Below, one piece after another: positions 1 to 8,845 of a stretch of DNA of 64,000 nucleotides. The stretch covers positions 2,914,001 to 2,978,000 of the forward strand of contig NZ_CP108002.1 in the NCBI RefSeq assembly GCF_041435055.1, read 5' to 3'. This DNA comes from Streptomyces sp. NBC_00341. Lineage in GTDB: Bacteria > Actinomycetota > Actinomycetes > Streptomycetales > Streptomycetaceae. The stretch's first letter is position 1. The number at the start of each line of letters is the position of its first letter. Below the pieces are notes generated by a model. It did no database searches, was not told the origin of the DNA, and saw only the letters and a program-made list of their open reading frames with translations. The translations under genes and the position numbers were made by a program.

Positions 1-303
1 CCGCTCGTAGTGCGAGAGTTCGGCGTTCGCGAGCGCCCAGTCGAAGCCCTCACGGGTGATCTCCACGGCCAGGACGGTCTCCTGACTCTCCTTCAGGGCC
101 CAGCCGCAGCGGTACATCATCCACAGGAAGCTGGGCTTTATCCACGTCATGCGATCGCGTTTCCAGGCCGGCGGGAAGCGTCCGTCGCGGGCGGCGGGGA
201 GGCCGAGGGAGGGGGCGTACGCCTGGTAGACGGTGAGGGTGGTGTCGGTGTGGAGCGCGCGTATCTCGTGCTGCTGCGGGGTCGGTTCGGCCGGTCGGGT
301 CAT
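1..303 (-). CDS. DUF4291 family protein (partial, 5' part)
   Basis: The gene leaves the window at its left edge, so only the first 101 codons, reading leftwards from an ATG at 303, can be seen. Residues 52-71 read MTWIKPSFLWMMYRCGWALK, a stretch I recognise as the hallmark of the DUF4291 family, and the line continues with VLAVEITREGFDWAL. Members are small cytosolic proteins of about 190-200 residues with no established activity. No signal peptide or membrane segment is visible. The gene is transcribed away from the VC0807-type gene at 524, with about 220 bp between them. The family call is fairly firm; the function is unknown. Confidence 0.75.
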   Translation of the reverse strand, partial: MTRPAEPTPQQHEIRALHTDTTLTVYQAYAPSLGLPAARDGRFPPAWKRDRMTWIKPSFLWMMYRCGWALKESQETVLAVEITREGFDWALANAELSHYER

Positions 304-472
304 GCGGACATCCCAGCACGGTGGTGCGTGCGGGGCGAACGGGTTTCCGGTGACGGGGAGCGGCGCCGGACCGTGTGCCCGCGTCCGTGTCATCCACGGA
401 CACTGACATTCGTCATACGGAGGTCAGTACTCCCGGCTCTGCCGCGCACCCGGGCCCGGACGCCAGTCTGTA

Positions 473-511
473 CGTATCGGAAGCGGAGGCCGCGAGGGCG
501 CCGCCGATACG
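473..511. promoter_or_regulatory. Inverted repeat in the leader of the VC0807-type gene
   Basis: CGTATCGG (473-480) is mirrored by CCGATACG (504-511), just ahead of the ribosome binding site GGGAGGAA and the ATG at 524. It may be a leader hairpin or a protein site. Nothing else identifies it. Confidence 0.3.
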
Positions 512-523
512 GGAGGAACCCCC

Positions 524-1240
524 ATGAGCAGCCCGGCCGTCACTGTCGCCGCACCCGCTGCCGACACCCGGTCCGGCGCCGTCGCGTTCTCGCCGCGCAA
601 GGCGATGCTGGAGAGCCTGGCGCCGCTGGTCGTGGATGTGGCGGTGCCGCTCGTCTCGTACTACGTGCTGAAGGCGGCGGGCCTGGGCACGTTCGGGGCG
701 CTGGCCTGGAGCAGTGTGGTGCCGGCGGTGCGGACCGTGTGGGGGGTGGCGCGGGAGCGGCGCCTCAACGCTCTCGCCGCGCTGATGGTGGCGGTCAACG
801 CGGTCGGGCTGCTGCTGAGCCTGGTGGCGGGTGACCCCCGGCTGATGCTGCTCAAGGACAGCGGGGTGAGCAGCACGATCGGTCTGGTGGTTCTGGTGTC
901 CGCGCTGCGGGGGCGGCCGATGATGTCGGCCGGGCTGCGGCCGTGGCTGACCCGGGGCGAGGCGGCCAAGTCCGCTGCCTGGCAGCGGCTTTCCACCGGT
1001 TCGGACGACGCGTTCCGGCGGGCGGAGGCGCGGTTCTCCGTGGTGTGGGGTGTGGCGCTGCTGGGTGAGTGCGCGGTGCGGGCCGTGGGCGCGTACACCG
1101 TTCCGGTCGAGACGATGGTGTGGGGCGGCCAGGTGGCCCTGATCGCCGCGATGCTTATCGCGTTCGTCGTCTCGGGGCGGACGGCGGTCGTTCCGATGGA
1201 GCGGATGATCGAGGAAGCGGTCGCCGGACAGCAGCGCTGA
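524..1240 (+). CDS. VC0807 family integral membrane protein
   Basis: A 238-residue protein with about six hydrophobic segments (roughly residues 34-52, 60-76, 86-106, 118-134, 172-190 and 198-220) separated by short Arg-rich loops. The arrangement, including the phrase LAPLVVDVAVPLVSYYVLK near the start and PWLTRGE in the middle, fits the VC0807 family, which is distantly similar to intracellular-septation-type membrane proteins. No transport substrate or enzymatic activity is known. The ATG at 524 is preceded by a clear GGGAGGAA ribosome binding site. The first 30 residues are a soluble tail rich in Ala and Pro. It stands alone: its left neighbour is divergent and its right neighbour (mmsA) convergent, separated by a strong hairpin. 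Confidence 0.7.
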   Translation: MSSPAVTVAAPAADTRSGAVAFSPRKAMLESLAPLVVDVAVPLVSYYVLKAAGLGTFGALAWSSVVPAVRTVWGVARERRLNALAALMVAVNAVGLLLSLVAGDPRLMLLKDSGVSSTIGLVVLVSALRGRPMMSAGLRPWLTRGEAAKSAAWQRLSTGSDDAFRRAEARFSVVWGVALLGECAVRAVGAYTVPVETMVWGGQVALIAAMLIAFVVSGRTAVVPMERMIEEAVAGQQR

Positions 1241-1257
1241 CAAGCGCTCAGGAACCA

Positions 1258-1292
1258 CCGCAGGGCCGCCTCCCGGGGGAGCGGCCCTGCGG
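1258..1292. terminator. Bidirectional terminator hairpin
   Basis: CCGCAGGGCCGC (1258-1269) pairs perfectly with GCGGCCCTGCGG (1281-1292). The interior CTCCCGGGGGA can extend the stem. It lies between the convergent ends of the VC0807-type gene (stop 1240) and mmsA (stop 1324), so it probably serves both. Confidence 0.8.
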
Positions 1293-1323
1293 TTGCGTGC
1301 GGGTGCGGTTCAGGTGCGTGGTG

Positions 1324-2823
<1,500 letters not shown>

Positions 2824-2835
2824 TCTGTGACTCCT

Positions 2836-4719
2836 TCAGAGGTGGCTGCGTCGGTCGGTGACGTGACGTTCGTACTCTTCCCGGGCTCTTGCCGCCGACG
2901 GGCGAGTGGCCGTCTCGGCCACGGGAACATCCCACCACGCCTGTGCCGGAGGGGGCCCCGACACTGTGTCTGCCGTTTCGGTCTCGACGTAGACACAAGT
3001 GGGACGGTCCTCCGCCCGCGCCACCGCGAGGGCTTCCCGCAGCTCACGGACGGTGTCGGCCCGCAGCACCCGCATCCCGAGCGAGGCCGCGTTCGCCGCG
3101 AGATCGACGGGGAGCGGCGGGCCGGTGAAGCCGCCGTCGGCGGCACGGTGGCGGTAGGCCGTGCCGAAGCGTTCGCCGCCGACGGACTCGGAGAGGCCGC
3201 CGATCGACGCGTAGCCGTGGTTCTGCAGGACGATCAGCTTGACGGGCAGGCCCTGCTGGACGGCGGTGACGATCTCGGTGGGGTTCATGAGGTACGTGCC
3301 GTCGCCGACGAGCGCCCAGACCGGGGAGCCGGGGGCCGCCAGCTGGACGCCGATCGCCGCGGGGATCTCGTATCCCATGCAGGAGTAGCCGTACTCGACG
3401 TGGTACTGGTGCGGTGACCGGGTCCGCCACAGTTTGTGCAGGTCACCGGGGAGCGAGCCGGCCGCGTTGATCAGGATGTCGTCGTCGGTGACCAGTTCGT
3501 CGAGGAGGCCGAGGACCTGGGCCTGGGTGGGGCGGGCGGCCGGGTCCGGGGTGGCGTAGGCGGCGTCGACGCGCTTTTCCCAGGCCGCCTTGGCTTCGGT
3601 GTACTCGCTCTCGTAACCGGCGTCCGCGCGGTGGCCTTCCCCGCCGGCCAGGGCCGCGGTCAGGGCTTCGAGTGCGGTGCGGGCGTCGGCGACGAGCGGG
3701 AGCGCGCCGAGCTTGTGGGCGTCGAATCCGGTGATGTTGAGGTTGAGGAAGCGCACGTCCGGGTTGGCGAAGAGGGTGGCGGACGCGGTGGTGAAGTCGG
3801 AGTAGCGGGTGCCGACCCCGATCACCAGGTCGGCGGTGCGCGCCAGTTCGTCGGCGGTCGCGGTGCCGGTGTGGCCGATGCCGCCGACGTCGGCGGGGTG
3901 GTCGTGGCGCAGGGAGCCCTTGCCCGCCTGGGTGGTGGCGACGGGGATCGCGGTGGCGGCGGCGAACGCGGCCAGGGCCTCCTCCGCGGCGCTGTGGTGG
4001 ACCCCGCCGCCCGCCACGACCAGCGGCCGGCGGGCCGCGCGCACGGCCGCTGCCGCCCGGTCGAGCTCCTGCGGCTCTGGGACCGGCCTGCGTACGTGCC
4101 AGACGCGGGCGGCGAAGAACTCCTCGGGCCAGTCGTACGCCTCGGCCTGGACGTCCTGCGGCAGCGCGAGGGTGACGGCACCGGTCTCCGCCGGGTCGGT
4201 GAGGACCCGCACGGCCCGCAGCGCGGCCGGGATCAGCGCCTCTGGGCGGTTGATCCGGTCGAAGTAGCGGGAAACGGGGCGCAGGCAGTCGTTGACCGAG
4301 ACGTCGCCCTGGCCGGGGACCTCCAGCTGCTGGAGCACGGGCTCCGCGGGGCGGGTCGCGAAGGTGTCGCCGGGCAGCAGCAGGACCGGGAGGTGGTTGA
4401 TGGTGGCGAGGGCCGCCCCGGTGACGAGGTTGGTGGCGCCCGGACCGATGGAGGTGGTGACGGCGTGCGCGGAGAGCCGGCCGGAGCGGCGGGCGTATCC
4501 GACGGCGGCGTGCACCATGGCCTGCTCGTTGCGGCCCTGGAGGTAGGGCATGTCGTCCCCGGCCTCCAGGAGCGCCTGGCCGACGCCCGCGACGTTGCCG
4601 TGACCGAAGATGCCCCAGGTGGCGCCGATCAGCCGGTGGTGTGCGCCGTCGCGTTCGGTGTACTGGGCGGCGAGGAAGTCCACCAGCGCCTGGGCGGTGG
4701 TGAGGCGGCGGGTACTCAC
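2836..4719 (-). CDS. iolD: 3D-(3,5/4)-trihydroxycyclohexane-1,2-dione hydrolase IolD
   Basis: A 627-residue thiamine-diphosphate enzyme that opens the ring of 3D-trihydroxycyclohexane-1,2-dione (THcHDO) to give 5-deoxyglucuronate. The N-terminal pyrimidine-binding domain has the activating Glu in GRNEQAMVHAAVGYARR. The C-terminal pyrophosphate-binding domain has GDGTYLMNPTEIV followed by the Asn of LQNHGYASIGG. I place the start at the GTG at 4719 (VSTRRLTTAQALVDFL). It overlaps the iolB stop as GTGA, a common form of translational coupling, and longer upstream readings run into iolB in another frame. Its substrate comes from inosose via IolE, and its product goes to IolB, which is encoded directly upstream. 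Confidence 0.93.
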   Translation of the reverse strand: MSTRRLTTAQALVDFLAAQYTERDGAHHRLIGATWGIFGHGNVAGVGQALLEAGDDMPYLQGRNEQAMVHAAVGYARRSGRLSAHAVTTSIGPGATNLVTGAALATINHLPVLLLPGDTFATRPAEPVLQQLEVPGQGDVSVNDCLRPVSRYFDRINRPEALIPAALRAVRVLTDPAETGAVTLALPQDVQAEAYDWPEEFFAARVWHVRRPVPEPQELDRAAAAVRAARRPLVVAGGGVHHSAAEEALAAFAAATAIPVATTQAGKGSLRHDHPADVGGIGHTGTATADELARTADLVIGVGTRYSDFTTASATLFANPDVRFLNLNITGFDAHKLGALPLVADARTALEALTAALAGGEGHRADAGYESEYTEAKAAWEKRVDAAYATPDPAARPTQAQVLGLLDELVTDDDILINAAGSLPGDLHKLWRTRSPHQYHVEYGYSCMGYEIPAAIGVQLAAPGSPVWALVGDGTYLMNPTEIVTAVQQGLPVKLIVLQNHGYASIGGLSESVGGERFGTAYRHRAADGGFTGPPLPVDLAANAASLGMRVLRADTVRELREALAVARAEDRPTCVYVETETADTVSGPPPAQAWWDVPVAETATRPSAARAREEYERHVTDRRSHL

Positions 4720-5597
4720 GTGTGATCCTCCGGTCCGTAGAACGGGAGCCTGGGGTCCATGGACCCGGACGGCCAGGTGTCGCGGATCCAGCCGTGCTCG
4801 GGGTGGTCGCGGATCAGCCACTGCCGCTCGTCGCCGGGGCCCGCCATCACGTTGAGGTAGTACAGCGTGCGGCCGGGCGCGGCGATGGACGGGCCGTGCC
4901 AGCCGTCCGGGATCAGGACCGCGTCGCCGCTGCGGACCTCGGCCAGGACGTCCGTACCGCCGGGGCGGGACGGGGACACCCGGTGGTAGCCGAGGCCGTC
5001 GTCCGCCACCTCGAAGTAGTAGATCTCTTCGAGCACGCACTCCTCGCCGGGGTGGTCCTCGTCGTGCTTGTGCGGCGGGTAGGAGGACCAGTTGCCGCCC
5101 GGGGTGAGGACCTCGACCGCGATCAGCCGGTCGCAGTCGAAGGTGTCGGCGGCGGCGAAGTTGTTGACCTGCCGGGAGCAGGTGCCGGAGCCGCGCAGCT
5201 CGACGGGTACCTCCGGCGCGGGGCCGTAGCGAGCGGGGAGTCGTCGCTCGCACTTCGCTCCTGCCAGGGCGAAGCGGCCCCCTGCGCCGGAGGCGATCTG
5301 TGCGTGGGCGTCACGCGGTACGTACGCGAAGTCGGATACCCCGCTGAACACGCTTTTCCGGCCCAGCAGTTCAAAGATCTCATCTGAGACGTGCACCGTA
5401 CAGGCACCCGTCAACGGCAGCACGATCCACTCGCTCTCTCCGGTGACAAGTGTGTGAACACCTCCCGGTTCGAGCTCCAGCACACGCAGTCCCGACCGCT
5501 CCCAGCCGGCCTGTTCCGGACCGATGTCGAGGGCGTAGGGACCGCGCGCCGCGCTGCCGGCGGTCACGTGGTACCTCGGTTCTCCGTGCATGGTCAT
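4716..5597 (-). CDS. iolB: 5-deoxy-glucuronate isomerase IolB
   Basis: A 293-residue bicupin protein that isomerises 5-deoxy-glucuronate to 2-deoxy-5-keto-gluconate in myo-inositol breakdown. The C-terminal cupin shows the metal-binding pattern SSYPPHKHDEDH followed by ECVLEEIYYFEV (about residues 174-202) and a later IPDGWHGPS. The length matches the family. The start ATG at 5597 overlaps the stop of the upstream Cgl0159-family gene (ATGA), and the stop overlaps the iolD GTG start (GTGA), so the genes are translationally linked on both sides. No unusual features. Confidence 0.93.
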   Translation of the reverse strand: MTMHGEPRYHVTAGSAARGPYALDIGPEQAGWERSGLRVLELEPGGVHTLVTGESEWIVLPLTGACTVHVSDEIFELLGRKSVFSGVSDFAYVPRDAHAQIASGAGGRFALAGAKCERRLPARYGPAPEVPVELRGSGTCSRQVNNFAAADTFDCDRLIAVEVLTPGGNWSSYPPHKHDEDHPGEECVLEEIYYFEVADDGLGYHRVSPSRPGGTDVLAEVRSGDAVLIPDGWHGPSIAAPGRTLYYLNVMAGPGDERQWLIRDHPEHGWIRDTWPSGSMDPRLPFYGPEDHT

Positions 5598-6523
5598 TCC
5601 TCTTCCCTACCCGTTTCCCCACCCGTCGCGCCCGGTTCGAGCAGCGATACGGCCGTGTCGACCGCGGCGCCCACGTCACCGTCGGACGGGTAGAGCAGCG
5701 ACCGCCCCACGACAAGCCCCCGGACGGTCGGCAGTCGCAGCGCGGTACGCCACCTCTCGTACGCGCCGTCCTGGTCCTCGCCCACCTCACCGCCGAGCAG
5801 CACGGCGGGCAGCGTGGAGCTCTCCATGACCTGCGCCATGTCCTCGGGCTTCTCGGTGACGGGGACCTTGAGCCAGGTGTACGCGGAGGTGCCGGCGAGC
5901 CCGGAGGCGATGGCGATGGAGGTGCTCACCGCGGCGGCGCTCAGGTCGTTGCGGACCTTTCCGCCGGAGCGGCGGCAGAGGAACGGTTCGACGAAGACCG
6001 GCAGCCGGTACGCGGCCATGGCGTCGATCGCGCGGGCGGTGGTGTGCATCGTGTCGAGGGAGCCGGGGTCGTCGTAGTCGATCCGCAGCAGCAGCTTGCC
6101 CGCGTCGAAGCCGAGCCGGGCGAGATCTTCTGGGCGGTGTCCGGTGAACCGGTCGTCCAGCTCGAAGGCGGCGCCGGCCAGGCCGCCCCGGTTCATCGAT
6201 CCGATGACGACCTTGTCCTCCAGCGCGCCCAGGAGCAGCAGGTCGTCGAGGATGTCGGCGGTGGCCAGGACTCCGTCGACGCCGGGTCTGGAGAGCGCCA
6301 GGCAGAGCCGGTCCAGCAGTTCGAACCGGTTGGCCATGGCGAGCTCCCGCTCCCCGACGGCGAGCGAGCCACGGGCCGGATGGTCCGCGGCGATGATCAT
6401 CAGCCGCCCGCCGCTGCCGACGAGCGGCCGCCTGCGCCGCCGCGCGGCGGCCTCCGCGACGGCTTCCGGGTGGCGCATGCGCAGGTGGACGAGGTCGGAG
6501 ACGGAAGCAGCCGGGGCGGTCAT
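5594..6523 (-). CDS. Cgl0159-family (beta/alpha)8 aldolase-like protein of the iol operon
   Basis: A 309-residue protein predicted to be a TIM barrel of the class I aldolase / deoxyribose-phosphate aldolase superfamily, of the kind named after Corynebacterium Cgl0159. Landmarks are LMIIAADHPARGS near the start, GVLATADILDDLLLLG, KLLLRIDYDDP, YTWLKVPVTE (a lysine on a late strand, as in Schiff-base aldolases) and PAVLLGGEVGED. The reading frame stays open far upstream, but ATG 6523 is the sensible start: it overlaps the iolC stop as ATGA. No iolJ homologue is visible in the locus, so I infer that this protein may cleave 2-deoxy-5-keto-gluconate 6-phosphate to malonate semialdehyde and dihydroxyacetone phosphate. 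That assignment is an inference from context. Confidence 0.8.
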   Translation of the reverse strand: MTAPAASVSDLVHLRMRHPEAVAEAAARRRRRPLVGSGGRLMIIAADHPARGSLAVGERELAMANRFELLDRLCLALSRPGVDGVLATADILDDLLLLGALEDKVVIGSMNRGGLAGAAFELDDRFTGHRPEDLARLGFDAGKLLLRIDYDDPGSLDTMHTTARAIDAMAAYRLPVFVEPFLCRRSGGKVRNDLSAAAVSTSIAIASGLAGTSAYTWLKVPVTEKPEDMAQVMESSTLPAVLLGGEVGEDQDGAYERWRTALRLPTVRGLVVGRSLLYPSDGDVGAAVDTAVSLLEPGATGGETGREEE

Positions 6524-7689
6524 GACGCCGCTCCGGATCCGGTGGGGGCGGTTGCGGTGGTGGGCGCGGTTGCGGTGGTGGGCGCGGCGGGTGGGTCCGT
6601 CGCGGTCGCTTCCGTCGCGGTCGCGTCCGTTGCGGTCTCGTCCGTCGTCACGCGGCCTGCGGCGAGGGCCGCCTCGACCTCGTGCGGGAACGGCATCGCG
6701 GAGGAGCAGGCGAGCCTGGAGGCGACGATGGCGCCCGCCGCGTTGGCGTACCGCATGATGCGGGCAGTGTCCCAGCCGGCGAGCAGGCCGTGGCAGAGCG
6801 CGCCGCCGAACGCGTCCCCGGCGCCCAGGCCGTTGACCACCTCGACCGGAAGCGGCGGGACATCGGCCACCGTGCCGTCCCGGTGGACCGCGAGGACACC
6901 GCCGGGCCCCTGCTTCACGACGGCCAGCTCGGCCCCGGCGGCCAGCAGGGCGCGTGCCGCGGCGTACGGTTCGCGCTCGCCGGTCGCGATCTCGCACTCG
7001 TCGAGGTTGCCCACGGCGACGGTGGCGTGGGCGAGGGCCTCGCGGTAGCGGGCGGAGGCGGCGGGGTGGGGCGAGCCGCTGGGCGGCGCGCTTCCCACGG
7101 TGTCCGGCGGGGCGTCTGCCGCGGGGGCCTGCGGGGCGTCTGCCGTGGCGTCCTGCGGGGTGTCCCAGAACATGGGGCGCCAGTCGAGGTCGAAGACCGT
7201 GATGCCCGAACGGTTCCTGGCCCGCAGCGCGGCGAGCGTCGCGGAGCAGCTGGGTTCGGCGCAGAGCCCGGTGCCGGTCATCCAGAAGACCCGGGCGGAC
7301 GCGACGGCCTCCAGGTCCAGTTCCGAGGGGTGGATCTCCAGGTCCGGGGCCTTGGGCATCCGGTAGAAGTAGAGCGGGAAGTCGTCGGGCGGGAAAATCT
7401 CGCAGAAGGTGACCGGGGTCGGGTACGCATCGACGGCCGTCACCCATCGGTCGTCCACCCCGAAGTCCCTGAGCTGCTGGTGGAGGTACTCCCCGAACGC
7501 GTCCTGCCCCGTCCGGGTCACCACCGCACTGCGCCTGCCCAGGCGCGCCGCCGCGACGGCGACGTTGGTGGGCGAACCGCCGAGGAACTTCCCGAAGGCG
7601 TCCACCCGGGCCAGCGGCAGACCCGTCTGCAGGGGGTAGAGATCCACTCCGATCCGGCCCATCGTGATCACGTCGTACGGCTCAGGCAT
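6520..7689 (-). CDS. iolC: 5-dehydro-2-deoxygluconokinase IolC
   Basis: A PfkB-family sugar kinase of 389 residues that phosphorylates 2-deoxy-5-keto-gluconate. The N-terminal signature GKFLGGSPTNVAVAAARLG lies at about 33-51 and the ATP-site motif NGLGAGDAFGGAL at 286-298, with D293 as catalytic base. The ATG at 7689 (MPEPYDVITMGRIGVDLYPL) is preferred over an in-frame start 14 codons upstream because the family starts here. Two things are odd: an Ala/Pro/Asp-rich insert at about 179-212, and a C-terminal tail from about 349 built of TAT/TATD-like repeats, encoded by a GC-rich near-repeat. Both look like slippage expansions outside the fold. First gene of the operon; its promoter is at 7743-7771. 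Confidence 0.92.
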   Translation of the reverse strand: MPEPYDVITMGRIGVDLYPLQTGLPLARVDAFGKFLGGSPTNVAVAAARLGRRSAVVTRTGQDAFGEYLHQQLRDFGVDDRWVTAVDAYPTPVTFCEIFPPDDFPLYFYRMPKAPDLEIHPSELDLEAVASARVFWMTGTGLCAEPSCSATLAALRARNRSGITVFDLDWRPMFWDTPQDATADAPQAPAADAPPDTVGSAPPSGSPHPAASARYREALAHATVAVGNLDECEIATGEREPYAAARALLAAGAELAVVKQGPGGVLAVHRDGTVADVPPLPVEVVNGLGAGDAFGGALCHGLLAGWDTARIMRYANAAGAIVASRLACSSAMPFPHEVEAALAAGRVTTDETATDATATEATATDPPAAPTTATAPTTATAPTGSGAAS

Positions 7690-7742
7690 CTGTGTCCCTT
7701 CGACGACCCGTGCGGCAGCTGGCGGACGCAACTGTCGTCCCC

Positions 7743-7771
7743 GGTCTAACTCCTCCCCCGAATGCTGTCAA
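7743..7771 (-). promoter_or_regulatory. Likely iolC promoter (-35 TTGACA, -10 TAGACC)
   Basis: Read on the minus strand, TTGACA (7771-7766) is followed after 17 bases by TAGACC (7748-7743), close to the vegetative sigma consensus. It lies about 55 bp upstream of the iolC start, and an inverted repeat sits immediately upstream. Confidence 0.55.
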
Positions 7772-7773
7772 TG

Positions 7774-7797
7774 ATTGGTCCGGACATACGGACTAAT
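7774..7797. promoter_or_regulatory. Operator-like inverted repeat between iolC and iolE-like genes
   Basis: ATTGGTCCG (7774-7782) and CGGACTAAT (7789-7797) are mirror images except for one base, around the centre GACATA. The site abuts the iolC -35 box and lies 40 bp before the divergent iolE-like start, so one bound regulator could control both directions. GntR-type repressors often bind such sites, but no regulator is encoded nearby. Confidence 0.5.
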
Positions 7798-7836
7798 GCT
7801 TGACACCCGTCTCCCCGGGCGCGGAGGCTGGAGCGC

Positions 7837-8772
7837 ATGACCACCTCCGTACCCCCTCCGGCCCGCATCCGCATCGGCTCCGCGCCCGACTCCTGGGGGG
7901 TGTGGTTCCCCGACGATCCGCAGCAGGTGCCCTGGCGGCGCTTCCTCGACGAGGTCTCCACCGCCGGCTACGAGTGGATCGAGCTGGGCCCGTACGGCTA
8001 CCTCCCGACCGATCCGGCCCGGCTCACCGACGAGACCCGCAGCCGCGGGCTCAGCGTTTCCGCAGGCACCGTTTTCACCGGATTGCACCACGGTCCGGGC
8101 GTCTGGGAACGGACCTGGGCGCATGTCGCGGACATCGCGGAGCTCACCCGGGCGATGGGCGCCGACCATCTCGTGGTCATCCCGTCGTTCTGGCGCGACG
8201 ACAAGACGGGCGAGGTGCTGGAGGACCGCACCCTCACCGCGGAGCAGTGGAGGGACCTCACCACCCAGACGGAGCGGCTGGGGCGCGAGGTGCGGGACCG
8301 TTTCGGTCTGCGCATCGTCGTCCACCCGCACGCCGACACCCATATCGACAGCGAGGAGAACGTCAGCCGCTTCCTCGACGCCACCGACCCCTCGCTGGTC
8401 TCGCTCTGCCTCGACACCGGGCACTACGCGTACTGCGGCGGCGACAGCGTCAAGCTGATCGAGACCTACGGTGAACGGATCGGCTATCTGCACCTGAAGC
8501 AGGTCGACCCGGAGATCCTGGCCGAAGTGGTGGCGAACGAGGTGCCGTTCGGGCCGGCCGTGGCGCGCGGGGTGATGTGCGAGCCGCCGGGCGGGGTGCC
8601 CGCCCTGGCGCCGGTGCTGGACGCCGCCCGCCGACTGGACGTGGACCTGTTCGCGATCGTCGAGCAGGACATGTACCCGTGCCCGCCCGACGCGCCGTTC
8701 CCGATCGCCCGCCGCACCCGGGAGTTCCTGCGCTCCTGCGGCGGCCCGGGGCAGGCCGCCCGACCCGCCTGA
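7837..8772 (+). CDS. IolE-like TIM-barrel protein (inosose dehydratase or sugar-phosphate isomerase)
   Basis: A 311-residue protein of the sugar-phosphate isomerase/epimerase (xylose-isomerase-like TIM barrel) superfamily. The N-terminus IRIGSAPDSWGVWFPDDPQQ is characteristic of IolE, the myo-inosose-2 dehydratase, as are VVHPHADTHIDS and LCLDTGHYAYCGGDSV (metal and substrate residues) and FAIVEQDMYPC near the end. It would convert 2-keto-myo-inositol to the diketone that IolD hydrolyses. It is divergent from the iolC operon across a shared 147-bp control region. The ATG at 7837 follows a GGAG sequence. A generic epimerase role cannot be excluded from sequence alone, but the context strongly favours IolE. 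Confidence 0.8.
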   Translation: MTTSVPPPARIRIGSAPDSWGVWFPDDPQQVPWRRFLDEVSTAGYEWIELGPYGYLPTDPARLTDETRSRGLSVSAGTVFTGLHHGPGVWERTWAHVADIAELTRAMGADHLVVIPSFWRDDKTGEVLEDRTLTAEQWRDLTTQTERLGREVRDRFGLRIVVHPHADTHIDSEENVSRFLDATDPSLVSLCLDTGHYAYCGGDSVKLIETYGERIGYLHLKQVDPEILAEVVANEVPFGPAVARGVMCEPPGGVPALAPVLDAARRLDVDLFAIVEQDMYPCPPDAPFPIARRTREFLRSCGGPGQAARPA

Positions 8773-8787
8773 CGGCGCGCTTCGGGC

Positions 8788-8845
8788 TCAGGCGGTCAGG
8801 CGGTCAGGCGGTCAGGCCGATTCGGCGGTCAGGCCGATTCGGTGC
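8788..8845. repeat. Tandem 8-bp and 17-bp repeats duplicating the last codons of the DUF3626 gene
   Basis: TCAGGCGG occurs three times in tandem (8788-8811), followed by two copies of a 17-bp unit: TCAGGCCGATTCGGCGG (8812-8828) and TCAGGCCGATTCGGTGC (8829-8845). The second 17-bp copy holds the stop and last codons of the DUF3626 gene on the minus strand, and the first is a downstream duplicate of it. The block fills the space between two convergent genes. Confidence 0.75.
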
